Positions 1-7,355 of a stretch of 20,129 nucleotides of DNA are shown here, in pieces; positions within the stretch are counted from its first letter, which is position 1; each line of letters starts with the position of its first letter. Location of the stretch: NCBI GenBank assembly GCA_913046335.1, contig CAJWSU010000023.1, positions 1 to 20,129 of the forward strand, given 5' to 3'. Origin of the DNA: TMED109 sp002684605. Lineage in GTDB: Bacteria > Pseudomonadota > Alphaproteobacteria > TMED109. The translations under genes were made by a program, and so were the position numbers. The notes under the pieces were generated by a model, which saw only the letters and a list, made by a program, of their open reading frames with translations, did no database searches and had not been told where the DNA came from.

Positions 1-1637
1 ATCCTTTAGTTGCTTTAGGTTTTGGAGCTTCTTTAATATCTATTTTTGCTAGATTAGGAGGAGGTATTTTTACTAAAGGAGCTGATGTAGGTGCTGATTT
101 GGTTGGTAAAGTTGAAGCAGGTATCCCTGAAGATGACCCTCGTAATCCTGCTGTTATTGCGGATAATGTTGGTGATAATGTGGGTGATTGTGCTGGAATG
201 GCTGCTGACTTATTTGAAACGTACGCAGTAACAGTGGTTGCCACAATGGTATTAGCATCTATATTTTTTGTAGGATCAGCGATGGAAAAAATGATGTTGA
301 TTCCTTTAGCTATAGGTGGTGTATGTATATTGGCATCTGTTATAGGAACATATTTTGTAAAACTAGGAAAAAGTGGTTCGATTATGGGAGCCTTATATAA
401 AGGCTTTATAGTATCGGCGGCTTTATCTCTTGTAGGCATATATTATGCAATTGACTATGTAATTGGTTTTGGTTCTATATTTACAGTAAATGAGATCTCT
501 TTTACAGGTATGGAGCTATTATATTGTGGAATTGTTGGTATAGTTCTTACAGGTCTCCTAATATGGGTAACTGAGTATTATACAGGAACTAATTATAGAC
601 CAGTTAAATCTATTGCTGCTGCTTCAGAAACCGGACATGGCACTAATGTAATTCAAGGCTTAGCTATATCAATGGAAGCTACAGCTATTCCTGCCATACT
701 AATATGTGCAGCTATTATAATTGCAAATATGTTAGCGGGTCTATTTGGCATTGCTATTGCTGTATCAAGTATGCTTGCATTAGCAGGTATGGTTGTTGCA
801 TTAGATGCTTATGGGCCAGTTACTGATAACGCAGGTGGAATTGCAGAAATGGCTAATTTAGATGAGTCTGTTAGAAAAACTACAGATGCACTAGATGCTG
901 TTGGAAATACTACAAAAGCTGTAACAAAAGGATATGCAATTGGATCAGCAGGTTTAGGAGCATTAGTATTATTTGCAGCCTATACTTCTGATTTAGAATA
1001 CTTTAGTGCTAACCCTGATCTATTCCCTTATTTCTCTGGTGTTACATTAGATTTCTCCCTTAAGAATCCATATATAATTGTTGGTTTATTATTAGGAGGT
1101 TTGCTACCTTATTTATTTGGTGCAATGTCCATGACTGCAGTAGGCAGAGCTGCTGGATCAGTTGTTGTAGAAGTAAGAAGGCAATTTAAAGAAATTAAAG
1201 GTATAATGACAGGTAAGGGTAAGCCTGATTATGAGAGAGCTGTTGATCTCCTTACTAAAGCTGCTATTAAAGAAATGATTATTCCTTCTTTATTGCCAGT
1301 TTTAGCTCCGATAGTTTTCTATTTTATTATATTCTATATAACAGGTGGTGATAAATCCGCAGCATTCTCTGCATTAGGTGCAATGTTATTAGGCGTAATT
1401 GTTACCGGTTTATTCGTTGCTTTATCTATGACTGCTGGCGGTGGTGCATGGGATAATGCAAAGAAGTATATTGAAGATGGAAATCATGGAGGAAAAGGTT
1501 CTGAAGCTCATAAAGCAGCAGTAACTGGGGATACCGTAGGAGATCCGTATAAAGATACTGCGGGTCCTGCAGTTAATCCTATGATTAAAATTACTAATAT
1601 AGTAGCTTTAATGCTTTTAGCAGTATTAGCTCACTAA
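1..1637 (+). CDS. hppA: Membrane-bound proton-translocating pyrophosphatase, K+-independent type (5' end cut off)
   Basis: Integral membrane pump that couples hydrolysis of cytoplasmic pyrophosphate to proton export. The reading frame is open from base 3, so the gene begins upstream of the window. About 544 residues are visible, and the family is usually near 700, so roughly the first 150 are missing. The pyrophosphate-binding motif DVGADLVGKVE is encoded at 84-116, followed by the acidic DNVGDNVGD repeat and several hydrophobic helices. The second conserved acidic motif (DTVGDPYKDTAGP) lies near the C-terminus. In the GNTTKAVT motif, Lys (915-917) and Thr (924-926) occupy the positions that distinguish K+-independent proton pumps from K+-dependent enzymes, which have Ala at the Lys position. 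The downstream hairpin probably ends the transcript. The family call is very secure; the K+-independence is inferred from the motif. Confidence 0.97.
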   Translation, partial: PLVALGFGASLISIFARLGGGIFTKGADVGADLVGKVEAGIPEDDPRNPAVIADNVGDNVGDCAGMAADLFETYAVTVVATMVLASIFFVGSAMEKMMLIPLAIGGVCILASVIGTYFVKLGKSGSIMGALYKGFIVSAALSLVGIYYAIDYVIGFGSIFTVNEISFTGMELLYCGIVGIVLTGLLIWVTEYYTGTNYRPVKSIAAASETGHGTNVIQGLAISMEATAIPAILICAAIIIANMLAGLFGIAIAVSSMLALAGMVVALDAYGPVTDNAGGIAEMANLDESVRKTTDALDAVGNTTKAVTKGYAIGSAGLGALVLFAAYTSDLEYFSANPDLFPYFSGVTLDFSLKNPYIIVGLLLGGLLPYLFGAMSMTAVGRAAGSVVVEVRRQFKEIKGIMTGKGKPDYERAVDLLTKAAIKEMIIPSLLPVLAPIVFYFIIFYITGGDKSAAFSALGAMLLGVIVTGLFVALSMTAGGGAWDNAKKYIEDGNHGGKGSEAHKAAVTGDTVGDPYKDTAGPAVNPMIKITNIVALMLLAVLAH

Positions 1638-1645
1638 TTTAGCAA

Positions 1646-1687
1646 AAATATAAGCAGAGGAGCTTAATAGCTCCTCTGCTTATATTT
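1646..1687. terminator. Strong, probably bidirectional intrinsic terminator after hppA
   Basis: A perfect 19-bp inverted repeat (1646-1664 and 1669-1687) with a TAAT loop starts 8 bases after the hppA stop codon. The inner stem is rich in GC (GCAGAGGAGCT) against a very AT-rich background. On the plus strand it runs into TTTAAATTT. On the minus strand the stem is followed by a T5 run (complement of 1644-1648), so it could also end the bamE transcript arriving from the other side. Termination is inferred from structure. Confidence 0.9.
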
Positions 1688-1845
1688 AAATTTCAAAAGA
1701 AATGTATTTAAAAATAATTAAATATTAAGTATTATAATATTTAAAAGCTATACTTTCTTATTAATAGTTATTGTTAATTTACAGCCATATTTTAATAAAT
1801 CTATATTAAATCTGCTCAAATACACTTCGATTAAATAGTAGCTTT
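1688..1845. other. AT-rich spacer between convergent hppA and bamE
   Basis: These 158 bases lie between the hppA terminator and the bamE stop codon and form the 3' untranslated region of bamE. I see no open frame, RNA gene or strong hairpin in them. Confidence 0.6.
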
Positions 1846-2298
1846 TTATTGTGTTAAAGTGCTTCCACCTATACCTTTAAATATATTCTGTAATAATGTT
1901 TTTTTATTACCTTTGGTATCAGTAAAGTCGTCATTATATGTAATTTCGTTTAAATCTTTTTCATCATATAAATTGATTTCTATAATTTGATTTTCAGAGT
2001 TAAAAATAAGTTCATAGACGTTATGTTTAATGATTTCAGGTTTAAAAAAAGCAAAATGTTTTATCTTATTATTTATATAATACCATTTATTAAATTCAAA
2101 TGAGGAAACTGTTGAAGGAGGACCTAAAAGAGCTTCTACTTCTGCTTTTTCTAATTTTCTTTCAATTATTGTATTAATTTTATTTTCAATATTTAATACA
2201 CCATGATTACTAATTCTTCCTGCGCAGCTATTAAAAGATATTAAGAGCAAAGTACAAATTAAGAACTTGTAAAATATTTTTTTATATATAAGTTTCAT
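1846..2298 (-). CDS. bamE: BamE/SmpA/OmlA-family outer-membrane assembly lipoprotein
   Basis: Probable small lipoprotein of the BAM complex, which inserts beta-barrel proteins into the outer membrane. The protein has 150 residues. A lysine-rich start and hydrophobic stretch (about residues 8-21) precede Cys25, the likely lipidation site. The lipobox FNSC is poor at -3 and -2. The mature part follows the BamE pattern: a HGVL segment after the Cys, a helix ending in KAEVEALLGPPST (about residues 51-63), then the FNKWYYI strand. Later strands are compatible with the fold but less conserved. It diverges from the Cbp3-like chaperone gene, an arrangement seen in alphaproteobacteria. The start at 2298 gives a proper signal peptide. 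Family assignment rests on the motif pattern and context. Confidence 0.82.
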   Translation of the reverse strand: MKLIYKKIFYKFLICTLLLISFNSCAGRISNHGVLNIENKINTIIERKLEKAEVEALLGPPSTVSSFEFNKWYYINNKIKHFAFFKPEIIKHNVYELIFNSENQIIEINLYDEKDLNEITYNDDFTDTKGNKKTLLQNIFKGIGGSTLTQ

Positions 2299-2363
2299 TT
2301 TTTTATACTTATCATGATATTTCTAAATATGAAATATAGAAATTAAAAAAATAAAGGAAAATT
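2299..2363. promoter_or_regulatory. Divergent promoter region with a small inverted repeat
   Basis: This 65-base AT-rich spacer separates the divergent bamE and chaperone genes and must carry at least one promoter in each direction. A 7-bp inverted repeat (ATATTTC at 2317-2323, GAAATAT at 2331-2337) sits in the middle and could be an operator. In such AT-rich DNA it could also be chance. A clear AAGGA ribosome-binding site for the plus-strand gene is at 2354-2358. No convincing -35/-10 pair was identified. Confidence 0.4.
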
Positions 2364-2915
2364 ATGTCTCTTAAGTTTTTTTCAAATACTTTTAAAAACA
2401 TAAAAAATACTAATGAAGTAAAAATTTTTTATGATAATATCGTATTTTTAGCTAGAAATGAGGACCTTTATATCAAAGGAGGTGTTCCTGATTCAATAGA
2501 CGGTAGATTTGAATTAATTATACTTCACTGTCATTTTTTTATTAGAAGGTTAATTTCTGTTGGTAATGAAGAAAAATTATTTTCTCAAAAATTAATAAAT
2601 TATATGGTTACAGATTTTGATAGATCATTAAGAGAAATTGGAGTCGGAGACCTCTCAGTTGGAAAAAAAATTAAATTTATGGTTTCAGCATACTATGGAA
2701 GAGCAAATGCATATGATAAAGCAATTAAAGAAGGTAATAATCATTTAAAAATAGTTCTTAAAAAAAATATTTATGGAACTGTTAATCCTAGAAAAGATGA
2801 AGTTAAATATATAGAAAAATATATTAAAACCTTTCTATGTTTGCTAAACTCTACTCAAGATGATCAAGTAAAAGCTTTTTTTAAGAAAAATATGACAATT
2901 AAAGAGATAAGTTAA
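2364..2915 (+). CDS. Ubiquinol-cytochrome c chaperone (Cbp3-like) family protein
   Basis: Member of the bacterial family related to mitochondrial Cbp3/UQCC1, which helps make or assemble cytochrome b of the bc1 complex. The protein has 183 residues with no signal peptide, so it is cytoplasmic or at the inner face of the membrane. The conserved domain spans about residues 20-170. It shows the DGRFELIILHCHFFIRRL region (about 46-63), a helix with INYMVTDFDRSLREIGVGDLSVGKKIK (split here as INYMVTDFDRS and LREIGVGDLSVGKKIK, about 78-104), and an AYYGRANAY segment (about 109-117). The start has an AAGGA site five bases upstream. The next gene begins one base after its stop codon, so the two are translationally linked. 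The same gene pair occurs in other alphaproteobacteria. The biochemical role is inferred from the family. Confidence 0.85.
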   Translation: MSLKFFSNTFKNIKNTNEVKIFYDNIVFLARNEDLYIKGGVPDSIDGRFELIILHCHFFIRRLISVGNEEKLFSQKLINYMVTDFDRSLREIGVGDLSVGKKIKFMVSAYYGRANAYDKAIKEGNNHLKIVLKKNIYGTVNPRKDEVKYIEKYIKTFLCLLNSTQDDQVKAFFKKNMTIKEIS

Positions 2916-2916
2916 A

Positions 2917-3432
2917 ATGAAAAAAAAAATTATTCAATACAATGAATTAATATCTTCGGAATATTTAAAGGACAATAGTCATATATATATAAATATAGAT
3001 CAAGAAAATAAAATAGAGATAAGTAAACGTTTAGACTTAATAAAATTAGATTTTTTTGAAATGAATATAAAGTATAGCAAAGTTAATAAAATAGAAAGTC
3101 TTGCTAAATATGCAGTTAATTCTGTTGGAGAGCAAAAATGTGTTATTAGTTTAAATCCAATGCAATTTAAAATTAACAAATTATTTGATATGAAACTTAT
3201 TAATCATGAAAAACTAGATTTATCGCAATTAGATGATGAGTTTACAGAGCCGGTATATAATAATAAAATTAATTTTGGTGAAGTAGGAATACAAATATTT
3301 TCTTCCTTTTTAGATCCTTATCCTAAAATTAATAATGAAGATATCAATTTAAACAGAATATATAATAATGATGATGATTCTAAATTAAATAAGAAAAATC
3401 CATTTGAAGTATTGAATAATATTAATAAATAG
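2917..3432 (+). CDS. DUF177 / YceD-family protein (23S rRNA accumulation)
   Basis: Probable member of the YceD/DUF177 family, whose E. coli and plant members are needed for normal 23S rRNA accumulation. The usual position directly upstream of rpmF is kept here. The protein has 171 residues. The best-preserved part is the C-terminal half: an acidic stretch, then INFGEVGIQIFSSFLDPYPK (about residues 118-137), which matches the (I/D)LGE...LDPYP signature of alphaproteobacterial members. The N-terminal half is diverged. The start codon follows the preceding stop by one base and leads straight into a run of ten A (2920-2929), which encodes three lysines and the first base of the next codon. The precise molecular function in alphaproteobacteria is not established. 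Confidence 0.78.
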   Translation: MKKKIIQYNELISSEYLKDNSHIYINIDQENKIEISKRLDLIKLDFFEMNIKYSKVNKIESLAKYAVNSVGEQKCVISLNPMQFKINKLFDMKLINHEKLDLSQLDDEFTEPVYNNKINFGEVGIQIFSSFLDPYPKINNEDINLNRIYNNDDDSKLNKKNPFEVLNNINK

Positions 3433-3472
3433 TTATAAGAATATAAATATATATTATGAAAGGTATTATGAG

Positions 3473-3655
3473 ATGGCAGTTCCAAAGAGTAAGATTTCGA
3501 ATTCAAGGCGAGGGCAAAGAAGGTCTCATGATGCTTTAAAAAAAATTAACTCATCTGAGTGTCCTAATTGCGGAGAAATGAAACTTTCTCATCAGATCTG
3601 TCCTGCGTGTGGATATTATGCAGGTAGAGAAGTTCTATCTTCAGATCAAGAGTAA
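3473..3655 (+). CDS. rpmF: 50S ribosomal protein L32
   Basis: Small structural protein of the large ribosomal subunit. The 60 residues start with MAVPKSKIS and an Arg-rich segment, as in bacterial L32. Four cysteines (C30, C33, C43, C46) form two CxxC pairs, a zinc-ribbon arrangement, so this is the zinc-containing form. A GAAAGG ribosome-binding site lies at 3458-3463, nine bases before the ATG. An out-of-frame ATG at 3468 is not used. The gene follows DUF177 and precedes plsX, the widely conserved bacterial order that links ribosome and lipid synthesis. Confidence 0.97.
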   Translation: MAVPKSKISNSRRGQRRSHDALKKINSSECPNCGEMKLSHQICPACGYYAGREVLSSDQE

Positions 3656-3674
3656 TTAATATAATATTCATATT

Positions 3675-4703
3675 ATGTTAAAATATACTATAGCAATAGA
3701 CGCAATGGGAGGTGACAATGCTCCTAAATCAATAATTGCTGGATTAGCTATATCTTCTATTAGAAACCCCAATATAAATTATATTATATTTGGTGATGAA
3801 AAGAAAATTGAACCTTTAATAAAAAATAGAAAACAATTAAAAGAGATCTCTAAAATTGTTCATGTTGAAGATTGGATTAGAGGTGACGAAAAAGCGTCTA
3901 AATCTCTGAGAAGGTCAAAAACTACAAGTATGGGTCTTGCTATAGCTTCTGTTGCAAAAGGAGATGCCAATGCAGTAGTATCTGCTGGCAATAGTGGGGC
4001 TTTATTAGCAATGTCCATATTTGGTTTAAGAAAATTATCAGGAATTAGTAGGCCGGCTTTAGCAGCAGTTATGCCGACAATTTCAGGTGAAGTAGTTGCC
4101 TTAGATTTAGGCGCAAATATAGATTGTAGTAGTCAAAATCTAATAGATTTTTCAGTTATGGGAATAGTTTTTGCTCAGAATGTATTAGGTAGACCAAAAC
4201 CTAGAGTAGCATTTTTAAATGTAGGTGAAGAAGATAATAAAGGAAATAGTATAATTCACGAAGCGTCTAGGGTAATGAAAGAAAGTCATTTTGCAGACTT
4301 TTATAAAGGCTATGTAGAAGGAGATAAAGTTATTTCAGGTAACTTTGATGTAGTGGTATGCGATGGTTTTAGTGGAAATGTAATGTTAAAAACGGCAGAG
4401 GGTACTGCTAAACTTTGTTCAGAATATTTAAAACAAGTATTTAGCTCAAGCATTTTAGGAAAAATCTCATACGCACTTGGAAAGTCATCATTTTTGGGAA
4501 TTAGAAAAAAAATGGATCCTAGAAAACACAATGGAGCAGTTTTATTAGGTCTTAATGGTATTGTAGTTAAAAGTCATGGTGGAACTGACTCTATAGGGTT
4601 TGCTCATGCAGTAGATTTGGCCACCGAAATGTCAGTTGGTAATTATAATGAATTAATTAAAAATGAACTAGATAAATTAAAACTAGTGGTTGATAAAAAA
4701 TAG
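3675..4703 (+). CDS. plsX: Phosphate acyltransferase PlsX
   Basis: Peripheral membrane enzyme that converts acyl-ACP and phosphate to acyl-phosphate, the acyl donor for PlsY in phospholipid synthesis. The length of 342 residues is normal. The N-terminal motif AIDAMGGDNAP (about residues 7-17), the SAGNSGALLA segment (about 103-112) and the C-terminal GLNGIVVKSHGGTDS region (about 292-306) are characteristic. The start at 3675 has no clear Shine-Dalgarno sequence. The next in-frame Met lies inside the conserved motif, so this start is the best choice, and translation may depend on coupling to rpmF 19 bases upstream. fabH, which normally follows plsX in related bacteria, is not here. Confidence 0.97.
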   Translation: MLKYTIAIDAMGGDNAPKSIIAGLAISSIRNPNINYIIFGDEKKIEPLIKNRKQLKEISKIVHVEDWIRGDEKASKSLRRSKTTSMGLAIASVAKGDANAVVSAGNSGALLAMSIFGLRKLSGISRPALAAVMPTISGEVVALDLGANIDCSSQNLIDFSVMGIVFAQNVLGRPKPRVAFLNVGEEDNKGNSIIHEASRVMKESHFADFYKGYVEGDKVISGNFDVVVCDGFSGNVMLKTAEGTAKLCSEYLKQVFSSSILGKISYALGKSSFLGIRKKMDPRKHNGAVLLGLNGIVVKSHGGTDSIGFAHAVDLATEMSVGNYNELIKNELDKLKLVVDKK

Positions 4704-4762
4704 TTTTTTTATTTATAAATATATGTTTCTATATAAGTCTAAATAAATTGTAGAGCTTTATT

Positions 4763-5053
4763 ATGTCGAAAACTATTACGAGAGAGTACTTATCTAATTG
4801 TATAAAAAAAGAAATAGGTCTTCCTAGGTCTGAATCTTTAAAGTTAGTAGCTTTAATATTAGATAGTCTATCTTCATCAATTAAAAAAGATAAAATACTA
4901 AAGCTATCTTCATTAGGAACTTTTAAAGTTAAAAATAAAAAAAGTAGAATGGGAAGAAACCCAAAAACAGGAAAAGATGCATTAATAAGTGCTAGGTCAG
5001 TGGTTACATTTACTGCATCAGAAAAATTAAAAAATAGATTAAATATAAAATAA
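4763..5053 (+). CDS. ihfA: Integration host factor subunit alpha
   Basis: DNA-bending nucleoid protein of the HU/IHF family that acts as a heterodimer with IhfB. The 96 residues fit the family. Two N-terminal helices are followed by the LGTFKVKNK strand (about 51-59) and the beta-arm motif GRNPKTG (64-70), with Pro67 at the position that intercalates into DNA. Assignment to the alpha rather than the beta subunit or HU rests on the conserved place between plsX and the merR-type gene. It is 59 bases after plsX, with no terminator between them and no clear Shine-Dalgarno sequence. Confidence 0.92.
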   Translation: MSKTITREYLSNCIKKEIGLPRSESLKLVALILDSLSSSIKKDKILKLSSLGTFKVKNKKSRMGRNPKTGKDALISARSVVTFTASEKLKNRLNIK

Positions 5054-5075
5054 TTTTTTTAGGTGTGTTTTAAAC

Positions 5076-5408
5076 ATGAATAAAACAAAAGAAGCATATA
5101 AAACTATAGGCGAGGTAGCTAAGGAGTTAGATGTTCCTACGCATGTCTTACGATTTTGGGAAAATAAATTTGATAGACTAAAATTAATTAAGAGAAAAAA
5201 TAAGCATCGTTATTATAATTTAGAAGATATATCTTTTTTAAAAGATATTAAAAAGTTAATAAATGAAGAAGGTTATACAATTAAGGGTGTGCAAACTTTT
5301 TTAAAAAAAAATAATATTTTAAAAAAAAAATCATATAATCAAGAAAATGCTTATTTAGACTTAATACATGAAATAAAAAAAGATATCAGTGACATTATAA
5401 ATAATTAA
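5076..5408 (+). CDS. MerR-family transcriptional regulator (short form)
   Basis: DNA-binding regulator. The 110 residues contain a winged helix-turn-helix: IGEVAKELDVP (about 11-21), THVLRFWENKF (22-32) and the wing motif KHRYY (43-47). A short Lys- and Ile-rich C-terminal tail follows. It lacks the long dimerisation coiled coil and cysteine ligands of metal-sensing MerR proteins. A MerR-type gene next to ihfA is a conserved alphaproteobacterial arrangement, but its targets are not known to me. The coding sequence carries runs of nine A (5303-5311) and ten A (5321-5330). A one-base slip in the second run would remove the tail in either alternative frame. It is 22 bases after ihfA and ends 12 bases before tRNA-Pro, so all may share a transcript. 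Confidence 0.88.
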   Translation: MNKTKEAYKTIGEVAKELDVPTHVLRFWENKFDRLKLIKRKNKHRYYNLEDISFLKDIKKLINEEGYTIKGVQTFLKKNNILKKKSYNQENAYLDLIHEIKKDISDIINN

Positions 5409-5420
5409 TAAATAGTTTTT

Positions 5421-5497
5421 CGGAACGTAGCGCAGCTTGGTAGCGCACTGGTCTGGGGGACCAGGGGTCGTCGGTTCGAATCCGGCCGTTCCGACCA
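5421..5497 (+). tRNA. tRNA-Pro, anticodon GGG, CCA encoded
   Basis: A complete 77-base cloverleaf. The acceptor stem CGGAACG pairs perfectly with CGTTCCG. The D stem is GCGC/GCGC, the anticodon stem CTGGT/ACCAG with loop CTGGGGG (anticodon GGG at 5455-5457), and the T arm GTCGG-TTCGAAT-CCGGC. The 3' end is discriminator A followed by an encoded CCA. GGG reads proline codons CCC and CCU. Its high GC content stands out sharply from the surroundings. It lies 12 bases after merR and is probably co-transcribed with it. The gene on its far side is convergent. Confidence 0.97.
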
Positions 5498-5511
5498 GCT
5501 TTATTTACTAA

Positions 5512-5526
5512 TAGATAAATTATCTA
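5512..5526. terminator. Weak hairpin between tRNA-Pro and convergent metY
   Basis: TAGAT (5512-5516) and ATCTA (5522-5526) form a 5-bp AT-rich hairpin, followed on the plus strand only by AAAAT. It is the only inverted repeat seen in the 38-base space between the convergent tRNA-Pro and metY. It is too weak for a confident terminator call. Confidence 0.2.
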
Positions 5527-5535
5527 AAATAATAA

Positions 5536-6825
5536 TTAAATATTACTTAGGGCATTTTTCAGGTCTTGGATTAAGTCATCATGATGCTCTATGCCAATAG
5601 ATAATCTTATTACTTCTGGTCCTGCACCAGCATATATTTTTTGATCATCAGAAAGTTGATTATGTGTAGTAGAGGCAGGATGAAGTATTAAGCTTCTTGT
5701 ATCACCAACATTTGCAACATGGGAAAATATTTTAACTTTATTAATAATTATTTTTCCTGCTTCGTTGACATTTTTTAAGCCAAAAGTAAAAACTGGTCCA
5801 ACACCTTTAGGCATATATTTTATTGCAAGGCTATGATATTTGCTTTTTTTAAGTCCCGCATAAGAGACCCATGCAACTTTTTTGTGAGATTCAAGAAAAT
5901 TTGCAACTTTTAATGCATTTTTACAGTGTCTTTCCATTCTTAAATGCAATGTTTCAAGACCATTAATAAAATAAAATGCATTAGTTGGTGATAAAGTAGA
6001 ACCAAGATCTCGAAGGGAGTCAGCTCTAATTTTCATTGAATAACCAAAGTCCCCAAAGGTTTCTGCAAATACTAAGCCATGATATGATTCTGAAGGTTCA
6101 GTCATAGAAGGATATTTATCTGATTGAAACCAGTCAAATTTTCCACTTTCGATTACTACTCCACCCATAGAGTTACCATGTCCTCCTACAAATTTTGTTA
6201 AAGAATGAGTGATTATGTCAGCTCCCCATTCGAAGGGTTTAATTAAATATGGACTTGCCATAGTATTATCTACAATTAATGGTATTTTTGCATTATTTGC
6301 TATTAATGCAATTTTCTCTATGTCTAAGATAACTCCGTTAGGGTTAGAAAGACTTTCAATAAAAATACATTTATGCTTATTATTCAATACTTTTTTAATA
6401 TTTTTAATATTAGTAGCGTCAACAAAATCTACACCCCATCCAAATTTTTTAAAAGCGTGATTAAATTGTGTTATTGAGCCGCCATAAAGATTTTTTGAGG
6501 CTAATATTCTATCACCAGGCTCCATTAGAGGATGTAGAGCTAATAGTTGTGCAGCATGACCAGAAGCACAAGCTACAGCTGCTCTACCATTTTCTAAGTT
6601 TGCCATTCTTTCTTCTAATACAGATACGGTAGGATTACCTAATCTACTATATATGAATCCAAAATTTTGTAAGTTAAATAAAGAAGCTGCATGATCAGGA
6701 CTATCAAATGTATATGCAGTAGTTTGATATATTGGTGTGTTTCTTGCGCCTGTGGTTGGATCAGGTGCAGAACCTGCATGTATAGTTCTAGTTTCGAATT
6801 TATAATTGTTTTTGGGTACACTCAT
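5536..6825 (-). CDS. metY: O-acetylhomoserine aminocarboxypropyltransferase (sulfhydrylase)
   Basis: PLP enzyme that makes homocysteine from O-acetylhomoserine and sulfide, the direct sulfhydrylation route to methionine. The protein has 429 residues, typical of MetY and longer than the roughly 390 of MetB/MetZ. It opens with FETRTIHAGSAPDPTTGARN (about 10-29), then SRLGNPTVSVLEERMA (60-75). The PLP-binding lysine is K211 in SLTKFVGGHGN. The long insertion after the lysine, including a YHGLVFAETFGD-type segment, favours MetY over cystathionine gamma-synthase. It is the last gene of a three-gene minus-strand operon and follows the CoA-binding gene by 17 bases. Hom, which makes the homoserine precursor, is encoded at 12214 in this window. 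The acetylating enzyme MetX is not. Substrate choice (O-acetyl versus O-succinyl) is inferred from family. Confidence 0.93.
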   Translation of the reverse strand: MSVPKNNYKFETRTIHAGSAPDPTTGARNTPIYQTTAYTFDSPDHAASLFNLQNFGFIYSRLGNPTVSVLEERMANLENGRAAVACASGHAAQLLALHPLMEPGDRILASKNLYGGSITQFNHAFKKFGWGVDFVDATNIKNIKKVLNNKHKCIFIESLSNPNGVILDIEKIALIANNAKIPLIVDNTMASPYLIKPFEWGADIITHSLTKFVGGHGNSMGGVVIESGKFDWFQSDKYPSMTEPSESYHGLVFAETFGDFGYSMKIRADSLRDLGSTLSPTNAFYFINGLETLHLRMERHCKNALKVANFLESHKKVAWVSYAGLKKSKYHSLAIKYMPKGVGPVFTFGLKNVNEAGKIIINKVKIFSHVANVGDTRSLILHPASTTHNQLSDDQKIYAGAGPEVIRLSIGIEHHDDLIQDLKNALSNI

Positions 6826-6842
6826 AATAAAAATATAACAAT

Positions 6843-7346
6843 CTAATTAATAATTGGTCTAATGAATCTTCTTTTATTATGAAAAACTCCAGAATTTATG
6901 CCTGCCCAACTTAATTCTCCTGAAAGGCGACTATACTCAATTTTAGGACACTTATTCATAACTACATCAATTTTATTTCTTTTTGCCAGTTTAGCAGCTT
7001 TAAAGTTTATAACTCCAATTTGCATCCATATAGTTGAAGGTTTGATCTTTATAATATCATCAATTATTAAGTCTACATCATTAGATTTTCTAAATATATC
7101 AACCATATCTATATTTTCGTTGATCTCAGATACACTTGGATATACTTTTTGATTTAAAATTTTTTTACCAGCTTCTCTAGGGTTAACTGGGTATACTTTA
7201 TATCCTCTATCTAATAGATATTTAGCCACAAAATAAGAAGGTCTTTGCCATGAAGAACTTAAACCAATCATAGCAATAGTCTTAGTATTGTCTAAAATAC
7301 TTCTTATATAATGATCATCATAAATAATATCTTCATTTTTTAACAT
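6843..7346 (-). CDS. CoA-binding domain protein (YccU-like)
   Basis: Single-domain Rossmann-fold protein related to the CoA-binding domain of succinyl-CoA synthetase. The 167 residues include the TIAMIGLSSSWQRPSYFVAKYL region (split: TIAMIGLSS, about 23-31, and RPSYFVAKYL, 35-44), the strand YKVYPVNP (49-56), the WMQIG segment and the C-terminal VVMNKCPKIEYSRL motif (about 135-148) typical of this family. It sits between the ECHDC3-like gene (9 bases upstream) and metY (17 bases downstream). A link to sulfur or acyl-CoA metabolism can be suggested only from that context. The biochemical role of the family is not established. Confidence 0.9.
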   Translation of the reverse strand: MLKNEDIIYDDHYIRSILDNTKTIAMIGLSSSWQRPSYFVAKYLLDRGYKVYPVNPREAGKKILNQKVYPSVSEINENIDMVDIFRKSNDVDLIIDDIIKIKPSTIWMQIGVINFKAAKLAKRNKIDVVMNKCPKIEYSRLSGELSWAGINSGVFHNKRRFIRPIIN

Positions 7347-7355
7347 TTATACATC

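Noticed and set aside
99..101. TTG at 99 as start of hppA
   Set aside because: It encodes the Leu inside the DVGADLVGKVE motif. The frame is open to the window edge and reads as pyrophosphatase upstream of it.
2364..3432. Chaperone and DUF177 genes considered as a toxin-antitoxin pair because of size and one-base spacing
   Set aside because: Both match known alphaproteobacterial housekeeping families in their conserved order before rpmF-plsX.
6209..6460. Plus-strand open frame of 83 codons inside metY with hydrophobic product
   Set aside because: Hydrophobicity comes from the complement of Lys- and Asn-rich codons; metY is certain on the other strand.
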